Below are positions 11,428-22,825 of a stretch of DNA of 64,000 nucleotides, one piece after another. This DNA comes from Lepidurus packardi. Taxonomy: Eukaryota; Arthropoda; Branchiopoda; Notostraca; Triopsidae. The notes beneath the pieces were generated by a model. It was not told the origin of the DNA, searched no databases, and saw only the letters and a program-made list of their open reading frames with translations. The DNA is taken from NCBI GenBank assembly GCA_023053545.1, contig JAKZAN010000006.1, forward strand, positions 11,849,412 to 11,913,411, given 5' to 3'. The number at the start of each line of letters is the position of its first letter. Within the stretch, counting starts at the first letter, position 1. The position numbers and the translations under genes are program-made.

Positions 11428-13430
11428 CTAGGGAATTCCAATGGTTGCTTGAGACTGGAGTAGTTTGTCTAGGTCGGTGTCCGTGCCGAGTACTATATAG
11501 GCCAAACTATTGGAAGCACCGACATCCGGTGGCGGAATTCGACTGAGAGCATCGGCGTTAGAGCATTTGAGCTCGAGCTTCATTCGAGCATTTGAGCTCG
11601 TTAGCAGACAGGTGTCGGTTGGACTAAGCAATGACGAATTCGTTTTCCCCATGTCTTTGAGACAACATAGCTCCGATGGCGTAGTCAGAGGCATCCGTGT
11701 AGATAACAAAACGGTAAGGAAAAATCCAGGTAAGCATGAATAGGTTTACTGGTTATATTGGTTTAGATAGGTTTACGTTGCTTTAATTGCTGAAACGCGG
11801 TTTGTTCTGCAGAGCCCCAACGGAACTTAATTTCCTTCTTTGTAAGCTGCGTAAAAGGATGGGCAATGCTTGTAAAGTTTCGCATGAACCTTCGGTAGTA
11901 GCTAGCAAGCCCTAGGAACGACCTAACTTGCGTGGGGCCGGAATTCGAATTCCGTGGGGCCGGAAAAGTTCAAACCTTCTCCGATGTGGTCTCGTCAGGT
12001 CGGACACCATCTCTGGAGGCAAGGAGTCCAAGGTATGTCACCGAAGGTTTACAAAAACTGCATTTTGACAATTTTAATTTTAAGCAATCGTTCTTTAGGC
12101 GTTCGAAAACCTCCTTGAGGTGTCAGATGCTCCTCGAAAGTGGCGCTCTACACGATGACATCGTCTAAGTAAACGAGCGCGAATTTGTGTAGGATACCGC
12201 TCAGGACTCGCTGCATCAGACGTTGAAATGTCTCTTGGGCATTATTTAGGCCAAACGGAAGTCTGCAGAATTCATAGTGTCCGGAGTAAGTCGAGAAAGC
12301 AGTCTTTTCTCGGTTCGGCTCGTCGACATCAACCTGCCAGTAGCCCGAGGCGAGATCTAAGGTCGTGAAGTATTAGGCTTTGCCCAAAGCCTCAGGAGTG
12401 TCCGTGATCCTAGGTAATGGATGTCTGTCCAGCTTAACGAGAGCATTGAGCCAGCGGAAATCGATGCAGCAGCGTATTTCTCCTGATTTCGTAGGGACCA
12501 ATACCATACAACTGAGGAAATCCAAGGTGACAAGAACGGTCGGATGACTCCTTGCTCGACCATGTCTTGCACATGTTGGTCGACTATCGGGCGCTGCGTC
12601 TCCGGAACCCGATACGGTCTTTGAAAGATAGGGGCTACGTCGCCTGTATTAATCTTGTGCTTCACTAGGTGTGTTAACCGGAGGTCCTTAGCAAATCGAG
12701 CAAGGATTCAGGTGTAGTGTTTGAACAAGTTTTGTAAGCGTTGGCGTTGTTTGGGTGGCATGTGTGATGTTTCGATCCGTTCCATTGATTCTTTAATGGC
12801 TGCATCCCGCTTTAGCACAGTCGCTAGAGCCACGCGCTACTTTGACGTTGGGCTTGACGGATCCCATTGAGGTCACTAGCTGAACGCCTTGGGGGAGGGG
12901 CAACCACGGCGCTCGCTTGACGAGCTACTCAGTTCCTACCTTAATATTCGTATCAACCGCACAGTCGACATTTACGCAAGACTTCGCCGGAATCCCAATA
13001 CATTTCGTGACTTCCACGTGGGATGCCTCATGCTGATCCTGGGACACCGCATCTGTTGCCTGTCGGCATTCCTCCATTGCGAGACATGAATACGCAGAGG
13101 TATTGCTCGAGATGTAAATTATCTGCTTCCTTCCGTCAATGACGAGGCCATGAGCTTTTATCCCGTTCTCCCCAAGAATGTATTCCTCGTTGATTCCTTC
13201 GACGACATAAAACTTCTCTTGAAACTGTAATCCATTTTACTCCACAGGCGGCTCGATCGTACCTGTAACATTCAGCTGTTGGCCGCTTACAGACGTGAGG
13301 CAGATTCCCTCCTCCGCTTCACATTTCCGATAGCGAGGAAAGAGCCGACGTATGCATTTCTCGTTGATCACCGTTACCGATGGGCCGGTATCAACAAGTG
13401 TTAATTATACCAAATTCCCAACTTGAAGCT
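11428..13430 (-). mobile_element. Ty3/gypsy-type LTR retroelement fossil (partial pol)
   Basis: Reverse-strand remains of a gypsy-like pol region. Pieces read in the expected order: an aspartic-protease-like part (about 13,260-13,420), a reverse transcriptase part (about 12,000-12,670, with the hallmark Tyr-Leu-Asp-Asp box near 12,150) and an RNase H end with the conserved NADALSR box (near 11,540). I found no gag, no integrase and no terminal repeats in the window. The element is broken in many places and looks old. Confidence 0.85.
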
Positions 13431-13918
13431 AAATTCTAATCCAATTTCAGTATTAATGGAGACGTTCTGAGTACAGCTTTCGCTCGTGAAGCATAGCCCT
13501 TAGTTGGGAAATAACTTTTGCTTTCTGCTTTCTGGGGCCAGTCCACTACCAAGGGTCCGAAACGCCGACAACTGGCAGAAATTTCCTCTAAATCAACAAA
13601 ATTGAAATAAAATTAATACATTTTCCTTACTACATCCAGACTATAGAGACTGGCCCGGACTTAATTCTATCCAAGCTCACTTCCTGGCAGGGGATACGAC
13701 CAGACGCTTGCCGCGTTGACGTTCTTTTGAGCCGCGAAAGTCGGAACGGAACATTCCCATCGTGGTACGAAGAAAAAGTGGCCTTTTGTGATCAAGTTTG
13801 TGACGTAACCAAAGCGTGTTACTCCCCCTTAAAATACAGCTTTACAGTCACGGCCGTGACTGTTCTAAAGAAGGTCTTTCGCCGTTCGCCGTTCGCCCGG
13901 TCTCGCCTACGACTTGTA

Positions 13919-14379
13919 CAATGAAACCTCGAGTGTTCCTCAAGACGAACAATTTTTTTTTAAGAATTTGACTCGATATAAGAGCGATGTCTTCATATAC
14001 GAGCAGTATACGCTGTATAGTACTCTGAATACGCTGTTCGCTGTATTACTCATACAGTGCACAACCCGAATAAGGCTGTAGCAATGCGAGCGATGAACCT
14101 GTTTATAATGACAATGCAGCAATGTCACATTTCCGCGAGATCATGAAAAGGAGGTGAAAACAAGTGTCATTGGATAGGTTCCTTGTTAAAGTCACATATT
14201 GATTAATAAAATCGATTACTATGCGAATAATCATTTTTACATTGAAATTTTTTGGGTTTTGTAATGACATATCCGAGCTTCCATTGTTTCTAATGGGGAA
14301 ATTCGCTTTGATATACGAATGCTTTGGATTACGAGCACGTTTGCGGAACCAATTAAGCTCGCAAACGGAGGTTTCACTC
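13919..14379. mobile_element. TA-flanked inverted-repeat element (pogo/mariner-like)
   Basis: The left end CAATGAAACCTCGAG and the reverse of the right end GAGTGAAACCTCCG share the RTGAAACCTC core, with TA on both outer sides (13917-13918 and 14380-14381). The right 120 bp, with its alternating CGAATG/ACGAGC/CGCAAAC style, resembles the subterminal parts of pogo/Tigger elements. No coding capacity remains in the 461 bp. Confidence 0.6.
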
Positions 14380-14381
14380 TA

Positions 14382-14960
14382 CAAATAAAAGCAACTGGCA
14401 AGTTATAAGTGTTAAATGTCACGAAAACGTTTCAGCACAAACAAACAACGGATGTATTTAGCCTTAATAAGCAGCTAGTTCACTACTTCCGAAATCAACG
14501 ATATACTGCCGCTTCTCATTACCCTTCTCAAAACGGACTACCACCCTCCCTCTCTCCCACACCCTCCGAAAAACATCACAAAAGGGGGAAAACAAAAAGT
14601 AGAACTAACAAACTGAAAACGTGACGTCATCGATCCCCGTACACATAACATAAGTTACTTTTCAACTATTAACTTATCTTAACCCATTACTATCAGTTAA
14701 CAATAATCTATAACTATCAGTTCTAATAGTATCGTATTTTTACCATTTGCTTTTTCATTTTATAATTTCACGTTTCGTATTTTAGCCTAAACACGTGTAT
14801 ATCCACCGAACGTAGATGGCGATACCTACTTCGTGTTCGTGTGGAATGTTGTGTTTGTCGTATTTTTAACTTAGTACTCTTTAACGTACACGTCTCGTGT
14901 ATTTACATTAGCAACCATTAAAGCCAAATTCGTAAGTTGTGTGCATTAAAAATTGTGCAC
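14382..14960. other. Intergenic before the gap, no gene seen
   Basis: AT-rich, short open stretches only. It ends at an assembly gap, so a feature could be cut here. Confidence 0.4.
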
Positions 14961-15060
14961 NNNNNNNNNNNNNNNNNNNNNNNNNNNNNNNNNNNNNNNN
15001 NNNNNNNNNNNNNNNNNNNNNNNNNNNNNNNNNNNNNNNNNNNNNNNNNNNNNNNNNNNN
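14961..15060. other. Assembly gap (100 N)
   Basis: One hundred N, a conventional size for a gap of unknown length. The flanks carry similar words (attaaaaattgtgcac before, ttaaaaattgcgtggt after), which suggests a local repeat broke the assembly. Confidence 0.99.
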
Positions 15061-15777
15061 TTAAAAATTGCGTGGTTGCGTGCCTGATATAAGCATTTCA
15101 ATCCAGTTTAAAAAAAGCAAAGTGCGTGCAACTGCAAATTTACTTTGACTTTATTCGTAGGTAAATAATCTAGGCTTCCAATAATCAAGAATTAATGTCT
15201 AATTAACTCGTCAAGCAAAACGGGCAGCATTGGCTGTCTTCTTAGCCGTGTTGCTTTTAATTAGCTTGTATTTGTTCTTGGGCTTAGTCAAAGGTAGCCT
15301 TGGTTTCAAGGTTGTTTACCATTCTGAAAGCGCGGCTACAATGAATTTCAAGGATAACGGAAGGAAAAGACTAGTACGACTGGTAGCCCTGCTGGTAAAT
15401 TATAAGCTGTAGTTAATTCAACCTTTTGTTAACTCTCTTGGGGTTTCGACTCATCGTCACCTAATGTCTCTTATAGCCCTCGCTAATAATAAGAAGCTTG
15501 CGCCGGTGCTACTTAAAAGCGCTGCAATCACCACTTTTACCAGTCTATTTTTGTCTCCCAGGCTGTTGTGTTATCTGTGGTATTGTTGCTCTTCCTGGAA
15601 ATTCTCGACAGTCCATTTCACCAAGTCCGTTTTGATAGAAACGTCTGCCAATTGCGTCGCTTGTTCGTGTTAAAAATTGCCGTTCTATTTCTTATTTCGC
15701 CATGTCTCGGCTGTGTGGTCATTGGGAACTGCTGAATCAGTCCATTGAGTTCGTGCTTCAGTCTAGGACGCTGCGTC

Positions 15778-18037
15778 ATGGCTTCTGATTCCTCGACAAC
15801 ACCAAATACAAACCAAGAGTTACGTCGTCGCCTTGTAAATCACGTAAAAGCCGACATGGGCCCGCAAAGCGGTCTAGCATCCCCTACTGCTTCCAATGCA
15901 GATTATTCCTCCAGCGATACGGGCTGTATCGAACTTGAGCTGCTCAAGCCTGCATCGATTTCGCATACGAATGTGATAGATACTCCTTCCAGTTCCCCGG
16001 ACTTTCCGTTGATCACAGACGACGAGAATCAGAACCCTGAAGCTGTGCTCATCCGTGACTCTAAAAGCCATTCTTCTAATTCAAATATAGATAAGAAACA
16101 AGAGACGTCATGGACCATCGCGTGGCAAGTGTTTCTCCCCTTCCTCGTAGCAGGATTAGGCATGGTTGGAGCTGGCCTCGTCCTCGATGTTGTACAGGTA
16201 ACGTGCATTTCTACATAACGAGTGTCTCGTTATTGACTTGCAATTCTTTTAAGAAAAAGTAGCATTATATTTAATATATTGCATATTATAATAGTTGTTT
16301 AAATTATATATATTATATATTAATTTGTATATATTAAAAAATATTTCTATATAAATTAGTATGTATTAATAACATCAATACTATTTTTTATTTTGAAAAA
16401 CAGACCAGCGTAGGTCTTTGACTTTAAAAAAAATACTACAAATTTTTGATTATGTAGTTATTAAATTTTGTTAGATATTTATTTTATTTTATTACAAAAT
16501 ATTTATTAATTAGTTCAATATGAATCAATTTTTGGTGGTTTTATCTGATACTTAATTTGTATTTTGTTTAGTGCTGTTTTGGAATTTCAAAAGGGGATTA
16601 TTTCTTTGCCTTCTATTTTAGCACTGGCCAGTGTTCCAAACCGTTTCGGAAGTATTTATCCTCGTACCTGCGCTATTGGGGTTGAAGGGCAATTTGGAAA
16701 TGACCTTAGCCTCGCGTTTGTCTACGCAAGCCAATTTGGGACATTTAGACGAGCCTGTCATGCGCTGGAGCTTAATCAAAGGCAATTTGGCACTTGTGCA
16801 ATGTCAAGCTATTGTCGTGGGATTTCTCGCATCCATAGCGGCAGTCATCCTAGGCTGGGTTCCGGACGGGCACTTTGAAATTGACCACGCCCTCTTACTG
16901 TGTGCCTCCTCCTTAGCCACTGCCTCTTTAGCGTCGTTAGTCTTGGGAGTCATTATGATTCTCGTCATTCTGGTCTCGCATCGTTACCGAATCAACCCGG
17001 ACAACGTAGCCACACCTATTGCTGCCAGTTTGGGGGATCTGACCACCTTGGCGCTTTTGTCATGGATCGCTACCCTTCTTTTCCAGTTTTTAAGTAAAAA
17101 GCTTAAAGATGGCAATTAACCATGTACTAATTTTTTAATTTCTTTGTATCTATCCAGATACGATGAGATGGCTTCCGATTCTTATAATCATCCTATATGT
17201 GTCGTTGATACCTTTGTGTGCATGGATGGCCAGCGTGAACCCGTTGACGCGATCAGTACTGCAGAATGGCTGGAGTCCCGTCTTGTCAGCCATGATGATT
17301 AGTTCGATGGGAGGGTTTATTTTGGATTTCACTGTGGCTACCTACAAGGGTATTGCAGTATTCCAGCCAGTTATTAATGGCGTGGGAGGAAATCTCGTAG
17401 CAGTTCAAGCTTCGCGTATTTCGACGTGGCTGCATCAAAATGCGAAACCAGGGGTTTTGCCATCAGAACCTTTGGAAGATGATTTAGAGTGCAAATCGAG
17501 TCAAAAAGTGTGCCTTAACCCTTGCGCGGTTTTCTGCGCAGCCGGTAAACAATTCATCAATGAGCCTTCTCTTATTTATCTTTTCCGAGTTTTCTTTTCA
17601 AGAAATCGTCAAAATCGTTATAGTAGTGTTGAAAGTTTCAGTTGTCGTCATACCTGAATTAGTTCCGTTTTTAATTTGTGTTATTTTCTCCGGTTTTCAC
17701 AGATGGTCATGCACGCACTGCTCGTGTGTTGCTAATTATGGTTATTCCCGGCCACTTAATCTTCGCTTTTGCCATCCGGTACTTGCAAGCTGGCCATACG
17801 TCTTTCACACCTGTCTTTTTGGTCACGTATTTAGGGGCTGCAGTGCTACAAGTCATTTTGCTGTTGTACCTAGGACACGTCATGGTTTTAGGCATGTGGC
17901 GACGGCGAATTGACCCGGATAATTCAGCTATTCCTTACCTAACAGCGTTGGGAGATCTGTTGGGCACTGCCCTTCTAGCTGCGGCATTTCATATTCTCTT
18001 TTTGATCGGAGACAGGGATGCTGATGTGGGGGATTAA
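15778..18037 (+). CDS. SLC41-family divalent cation (Mg2+) transporter
   Basis: Membrane transporter for magnesium, homologous to bacterial MgtE and to vertebrate SLC41A1/A2/A3. Four exons join in phase: 15778-16197, 16622-17093, 17158-17544 and 17703-18037, giving 537 aa (human SLC41A1 is 513). A Ser/Thr-rich cytosolic N-terminus (about 1-115) precedes two MgtE-like halves. Each half carries a matching pair of motifs: PALLGLKGN (about 156) and ASLGD (about 275) in the first, PVINGVGGN (about 368) and TALGD (about 505) in the second; these Asp/Asn positions line the ion path in the family. The C-terminus GDRDADVGD matches SLC41A1. The ATG at 15778 is chosen because an in-frame stop lies 43 nt upstream. 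The gene is convergent with SAP30BP, with 250 bp between stops. Confidence 0.95.
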
Positions 18038-18287
18038 AGGAGTGGAAAAATCTTTCGTCTCACTTTCGTTGGTTGTGTGGGTGAAATTGCAATTGTGAAA
18101 AATTTGTGGAAATTGGGAAATTTTGGGCCGCAATTCCTGCACATTGTTGCTTCTTCTATTGACTGTTAAACCTCGATGCCTTACTGTTTACTGAAACGTT
18201 AACAAGGCTTTGCAGCCTTGCCTTGCATATTCTATAAATTTTTTGCGAAGGAGACATGCTGTTTTGGGGAAAAGGTGTATTTCGAAG

Positions 18288-19458
18288 TCAGATTTTACTT
18301 TTTTTAGGTAAAGAACCAAATGCGGAAATGACGGTCGTTTTCGTGCCCGAAGCAGCTGCAGTGAGAGCGAGGGACGGTTGGGATAAAATGGGTACGCCCA
18401 TTGGCAGGACATTACTAGTGGTGGACCCTTGATCCCATTTGGATTTGCGTTTTTTGCCTTCTTCGGTGACACCGGCGTCCGGATTTGGCACTGCGGCAAT
18501 CTTCTTGCCAGCTGTACCCGACACAAACTCCACTTTGGTTCGTTCCTTGCGTTCGCGCTCTCGTCGGTCCATTTCTTCTTTTTGAGCTTTAGCCAACTGG
18601 TCGTAATACGATGTTTCTTTCCAGCCGTGAGGGTCAAACATATCCTAAAGAAATAAAAGCTAATTCTTTCGCTAGAGAGACTGAAAAATCAAGTACTTTG
18701 GGGTAATTAGAGCCCAGTTCGTCTATGTCGCAGAATTCAATCAACTTTTCGTAAATGCTAGGATTACGAAACGCTTTTTTGCGTTGGATAGTTTCATTTG
18801 TGTCTTTTCCTGTTTCCGCCATTCTTTTATACAGTTGAGCGATTTTTATCTGAAGTAAATAAAGAAGATAAAGGGTTGGCAAATTAATATTATTATAGTG
18901 TGTACTTGGAGGTCCTGGGAACATTTGCCAAGCGGATCAGGAGGTAAGCATTCTTCCCCCAGAAGAGTGACAACAGGTGATTCCGAGCTGAGATCTTCTT
19001 GCAGGGGTGTAACTTTCGTGATAGGGAATTCTACTCGGGAATTCTCGTCTTCTTCGTCACTTTCCATGTGTTCATCATCAGTGTTGTATTGGTCATCATT
19101 GTACGATACCAGCCTGGTGGGCAATTGGCGTCGGGAATCTAGAAAAGCGTAAAATTTTAGCATTAATTCTTTTTATATACAACTGGTGGAGTTTTAATAT
19201 ACCACTTGAATTGGAGGCAGGGGTGTTTTGGCCTGACTTGGGACTTGGAGGGCTGCTAGAAGCTTTCAGACTGTCCTCACTCTTTTCTAAGCTCGCTCTT
19301 CTCGATTGGATCGCGGAAGAAGGTAGTTGCGGCTCAATTTCAGGTTGTTCATCTTTTTCTAATGTGAACTCTTCCTGTTCCTCGCCTTCGGAGTCGGTGT
19401 AAGTAGCGGTTAAAGAAGCTAAGGCCACAGAACTTGAATTCTTACTCATAGACGACAT
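18288..19458 (-). CDS. SAP30BP: SAP30-binding protein (HCNGP family)
   Basis: Nuclear HCNGP-family protein. In vertebrates it binds SAP30 of the Sin3 co-repressor complex and has been linked to splicing of short introns. Four exons join in phase: 19458-19203, 19138-18906, 18849-18697 and 18644-18288, giving 332 aa (human 308). The N-terminus is acidic and Ser-rich. The HCNGP core begins with LPPDPLGKCS (about 150) and continues through QRKKAFRNPSIYEKLIEFC, IDELGSNYPK, DMFDPHGW and ERTKVEFV; a KRKSKWD nuclear basic motif and the terminal TTVISAFGSLPKKSK follow. All match the human order. The gene is complete, with an ordinary short intron set. Confidence 0.96.
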
Positions 19459-19638
19459 TGTTCGAACAAAACCGACAATACATTAACTTTTTGCCAAAAA
19501 TATACAAAGAAAAAACAGCCCTTGTTGATGTTCCTTTTGTTCCGTTCAGGTTTTCGGTTGCTTCCAAAAGATTGGGTTAGCAGGAATGACTTACCTTATA
19601 TCATCAATAGATGGCCAGAAGACATTCTCCTACATTGC

Positions 19639-20103
19639 CAACACGTTCTCCGGATTTAGTTACATACGTACGTAAAGTGTCAAACATGACACTTGTGTGT
19701 CGTGTCACTGGCCAACAATGAATTCTTCTTTTTTCAGCTAGTGGAATGAAAGAAAATTCAAATTTTAGCGACTCTCATCAACGAAAATTGATGAGAATCG
19801 TGAACCTAACCTAATCTAACCTAACTTAATAACCTAACCTAAGCTAACCTAACCTAATCAAACCTAAACTAACCTAATCAAACCTAAACTAACCTAACCT
19901 AAACCTAACCTAACCTATCCTAACTTAACCTAACCTAACCTATCCTAACTTAACCTAACCTAAACTAATGTATTTACAATCCAACTACCATTTTTGAATT
20001 CGAGTGACACGCGTTTGTCATTCGTTTTCCGAGAACGTTTTGAAACCATAATACACACTAGTGTCATTTTTATCTCGGATTTCCGAAACTGGAGAACCTG
20101 TTG
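19639..20103. mobile_element. hAT-like miniature transposon carrying a TTAGG-type tract
   Basis: Terminal inverted repeats CAACACGTTCTCCGG (left) and, read inward from the right, CAACAGGTTCTCCAG. The flanks repeat ACATTGC directly (19632-19638 and 20104-20110), with the eighth base T against G, so an original 8-bp target duplication is likely; that length fits hAT or P elements. Inside are TGACAC/GTGTCA palindromes, a hairpin around CTCATCAACGAAAATTGATGAG, and a tract of TAACC/CCTAA units. A second copy lies at 51027-51320. No protein is encoded in the 465 bp. Confidence 0.8.
19801..19968. repeat. Degenerate (CCTAA)n / (TTAGG)n minisatellite
   Basis: About 165 bp of imperfect CCTAA units (AACCTAACCTAA with AAACTAACC and TATCC variants). 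TTAGG is the ancestral arthropod telomere unit. Here the tract lies wholly inside the miniature transposon, next to its internal hairpin, so an internal telomere remnant is less likely than expansion within the element. Confidence 0.85.
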
Positions 20104-20870
20104 ACATTGCAGTCCTGTCTTTCGTGGAAATGCAGTTCGGTATTTTTGTTCACGGTTCGTGGTTTAAAGATTAGACCCCGTTCGTCTATTTATTCGTAAT
20201 CGTGCGGTACGTTGTTTGTTTGTTTTCGAGTGTTGCCAGTGTATTAGCTATGTAAGGTATAGCTTGTAAGGTTTGCAAACCGTTCCGAGCCTGGTTCGAC
20301 GGGAGATTGTGTGTATGGTAGGTTGGTGTAGCTGCGTCTGACGACAGAACTTTTTGCAGCAAATGTGAAATCCATTGATTGTCTAATAAGACAACCATTC
20401 CACCATTGTCGTATAAGTAGGAATTCTTTCAGCGAATGAGAAAGCAAAGTTCTATGCAGCACATATGCTATGCTAGGTCGAAGCATTATCGTTAAAGGTT
20501 TGCCTATATATCAGGGGTTGCATATTCGCTGCAAAATGTTTTTACTGATACATATTTATATTTGTCGGGTGTTCACTGACGTCTTGTAATTGTTTCTAAT
20601 TGTCTTAGTCGAGATATCAGGGGAAGACTTTTGTTAGAAATCTGACCTATTCTGTGAATTGATTTTTTCCCATACCTTACTAATATTGGCAAAAGGGAAT
20701 AAAGTCATTTAAGAGCTAATTTGCGTATGTGACATGTTCCGCTTTTAGGAAGAACGAATAAAAGTTTAATTGGACAACCCGGTAAGCCAGGCCATGTTTA
20801 AAAGTTTCGTCAATAATTTATATAAATGTACAGATTTAGTAATACCATATGCACAAGAATCTCTTGTATC
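20104..20870. other. Intergenic, no gene seen
   Basis: I see no coding exon or RNA gene. Short open stretches on the reverse strand (20186-20486) have no family resemblance. Confidence 0.45.
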
Positions 20871-20922
20871 TATACCGATATGACTCTGTACCATTATTAA
20901 ACGTTAAGAGCGTAGCTAAATA
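20871..20922 (+). repeat. 52-bp direct repeat, left copy
   Basis: Begins TATACCGATATGACTCTG and ends GTAGCTAAATA. It matches 21567-21618 at 49 of 52 positions. It abuts the left end of the pogo-like element with no gap. Confidence 0.9.
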
Positions 20923-21566
20923 TAGTGGTGCCTGGCGTAACGAACGCAATCCGTTCCAGGACGGCGTTCGTTATGCGAATCATTCGTTATGCGGGGCGCC
21001 GTTTCCCATTTGTTACTGTGGGAATCATTTTGATCCGTTTCCGAGGCCGGTCAAAAATGGCGAAAAATCGTAATTTTGCATTATGAGACTGGATGTCACT
21101 TCTTTTCTTAAACCTATGAAACGAGCCCCTACTGGCTTTGATCTCCTTGCGTTTGCTTTTTATGAATCCAAACTAACAGCAACCTCTCCATTTCATCACC
21201 AATCGATTTTCTGTGCATCTGTGAACGAACTCTTGAGATTCCCTTGGCCACCTTAGCTTTCATGATTGATTCATATTGGCTAAAATTGTCCCTATGGTTG
21301 ACTTGATCACTCCGTATTCAGCTGCAAGATCAACAAATCTAGCTCCTTTGCGTCCTTTTTGTCTTTGATTTCTTGCTTCATTTCAACAGTAAGTGCTTTT
21401 CTGCTTCCCACTAACGATCTACTTAGCTGCCATTTTGACAAGACTAAAAAAAGCACTGAACTATCAACAATTTTCAAAGGTAAAGAACACAATAGAGCGC
21501 GCGTGCGGTTCGTAATGCGGAACATTATCCGGCCAGCGCGCGCGTTCCTAATGCGAGGCACCATTG
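20923..21566 (-). mobile_element. Pogo/Tigger-type DNA transposon, internally deleted
   Basis: Inverted ends TAGTGGTGCCTGGCGTAACG (left) and CAATGGTGCCTCGCATTAGG (read inward from the right) in a TA/TA context. The reverse strand at about 21,430-21,250 reads RKALTVEMKQEIKDKKDAK followed, in another frame, by VIKSTIGTIL, the CENP-B-type helix-turn-helix at the N-terminus of pogo/Tigger transposases. Only that DNA-binding part is left and it is frame-broken; the DDE domain is absent. At 644 bp this is a non-autonomous derivative. Confidence 0.8.
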
Positions 21567-21618
21567 TATACCGATATGACTCTGTACCATTACCAAACGT
21601 TAAGAACGTAGCTAAATA
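21567..21618 (+). repeat. 52-bp direct repeat, right copy
   Basis: Right partner of 20871-20922, starting at the TA that closes the pogo-like element. Differences are TT to CC and one G to A. Confidence 0.9.
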
Positions 21619-22825
21619 CATCCATTTTAGTTTAGTTTTCGCGGTGAAAAACAGCCTTGCCTCACATTTCCCATATCACAATGCTAATATAGGACTGAAT
21701 TTGCATATTTAAATGGCTCTAGGTAGCAAGGCTGGTCTATATTCAAATTTGTCCTAATTACGTATGCCATTATGCAAATTATGCTGAACGGGTTTTCTGA
21801 TTTTTTCCCCCCCCCGTATCTTTTAGAGTTCCAACCGCTGAAATGTACCGGGGCTAGTAGCTTTCACACGGTATGAAAGGCGTGTTTGAGTTGTGTGTAG
21901 GGTAATTTTGGATTGCGGCCTCCGCGAATGTAACATGGTGCTCCAAGTCTGTGTCAATCAGTCTTTGCTGAGCCTTTGCTTTCAGCCATCGTCCAAAGCT
22001 GTCCGTTTCTTCCCTCGCTCGTGAGTGTGTCTGTCTAAGCTTTCGCGTGCTGGTGCTTATCCCAACTTGTCACTTGTCGGCAGCTTTTAAATCGTCAAGC
22101 AAAGCTACCTCGTGTTACGTCCGTAAGTACAACATTCCTGCTGTCATTTATATTCCTATGCCGCAACACCGATGTCATTTATATTCCGATGCCCCAACAC
22201 TTTCTTATTACTTTACATAGTCTCTAGTTAGCTCGCGGACCATCTCTCGTTTTCTTCGGGCTATTTTTTGTTTCGCTTAAGTCGACAAAATTGGGTGTGT
22301 CTGTGCGAGGCAAGATCAGGGTTATAAAGGGCAGTGCAAAACTGGGCATTGATTGGACAAGAGTTGAGCGGTCAGTCACCTCGCCTTGCCTGCTGCTGGG
22401 TCTGCGTTTAATTAACTAAGACAGACTGTTTTTTGTTTCACACGTGCCGTTTTTTCTTTTACGCGGGGGTCTCAGCACACTTTGATTATGTTTATTTTCT
22501 GTCCCTGCCGTGTTTACAGCTCAGACACGCAGAGCAAGACCACAGCCAGCTTTTGAGAGTGTTTTTCCTCGCAAAAGAAACCCGTTGGTTATTATGGCAA
22601 ATTATTGTATCTTGGCAGGTTAGGTAACGAAAGTTGTTGCCAAGGGACGAATTGGCTGAAACAGGCTTGAAGCCAACTTCCAACACCACCGACTTGGATA
22701 GGCGCGAAGGGCGAACTCGAAGCCAGAACAGAAAGAAATAAGTACAAAGCTAAGTTTCCTGAATTGCCAAACGCTAAATGCTGCTGTGTTTCCCTCTTTT
22801 ACTTTTTCAGATATCAGACTCAGTC
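21619..22825. other. Intergenic / possible 5' UTR of the WFDC1-like gene
   Basis: No coding exon recognised. A 31-bp local tandem duplication (gtcatttatattcc..atgccgcaacac) lies at about 22,139-22,200. The stretch just before 22826 ends in a pyrimidine-rich AG (tactttttcag), so the first coding exon probably follows a 5' UTR intron. Confidence 0.45.

Noticed and set aside
19801-19968. Interstitial telomere or former chromosome end
   Set aside because: The tract is enclosed by inverted ends and a target duplication, and a second element copy carries the same seed.
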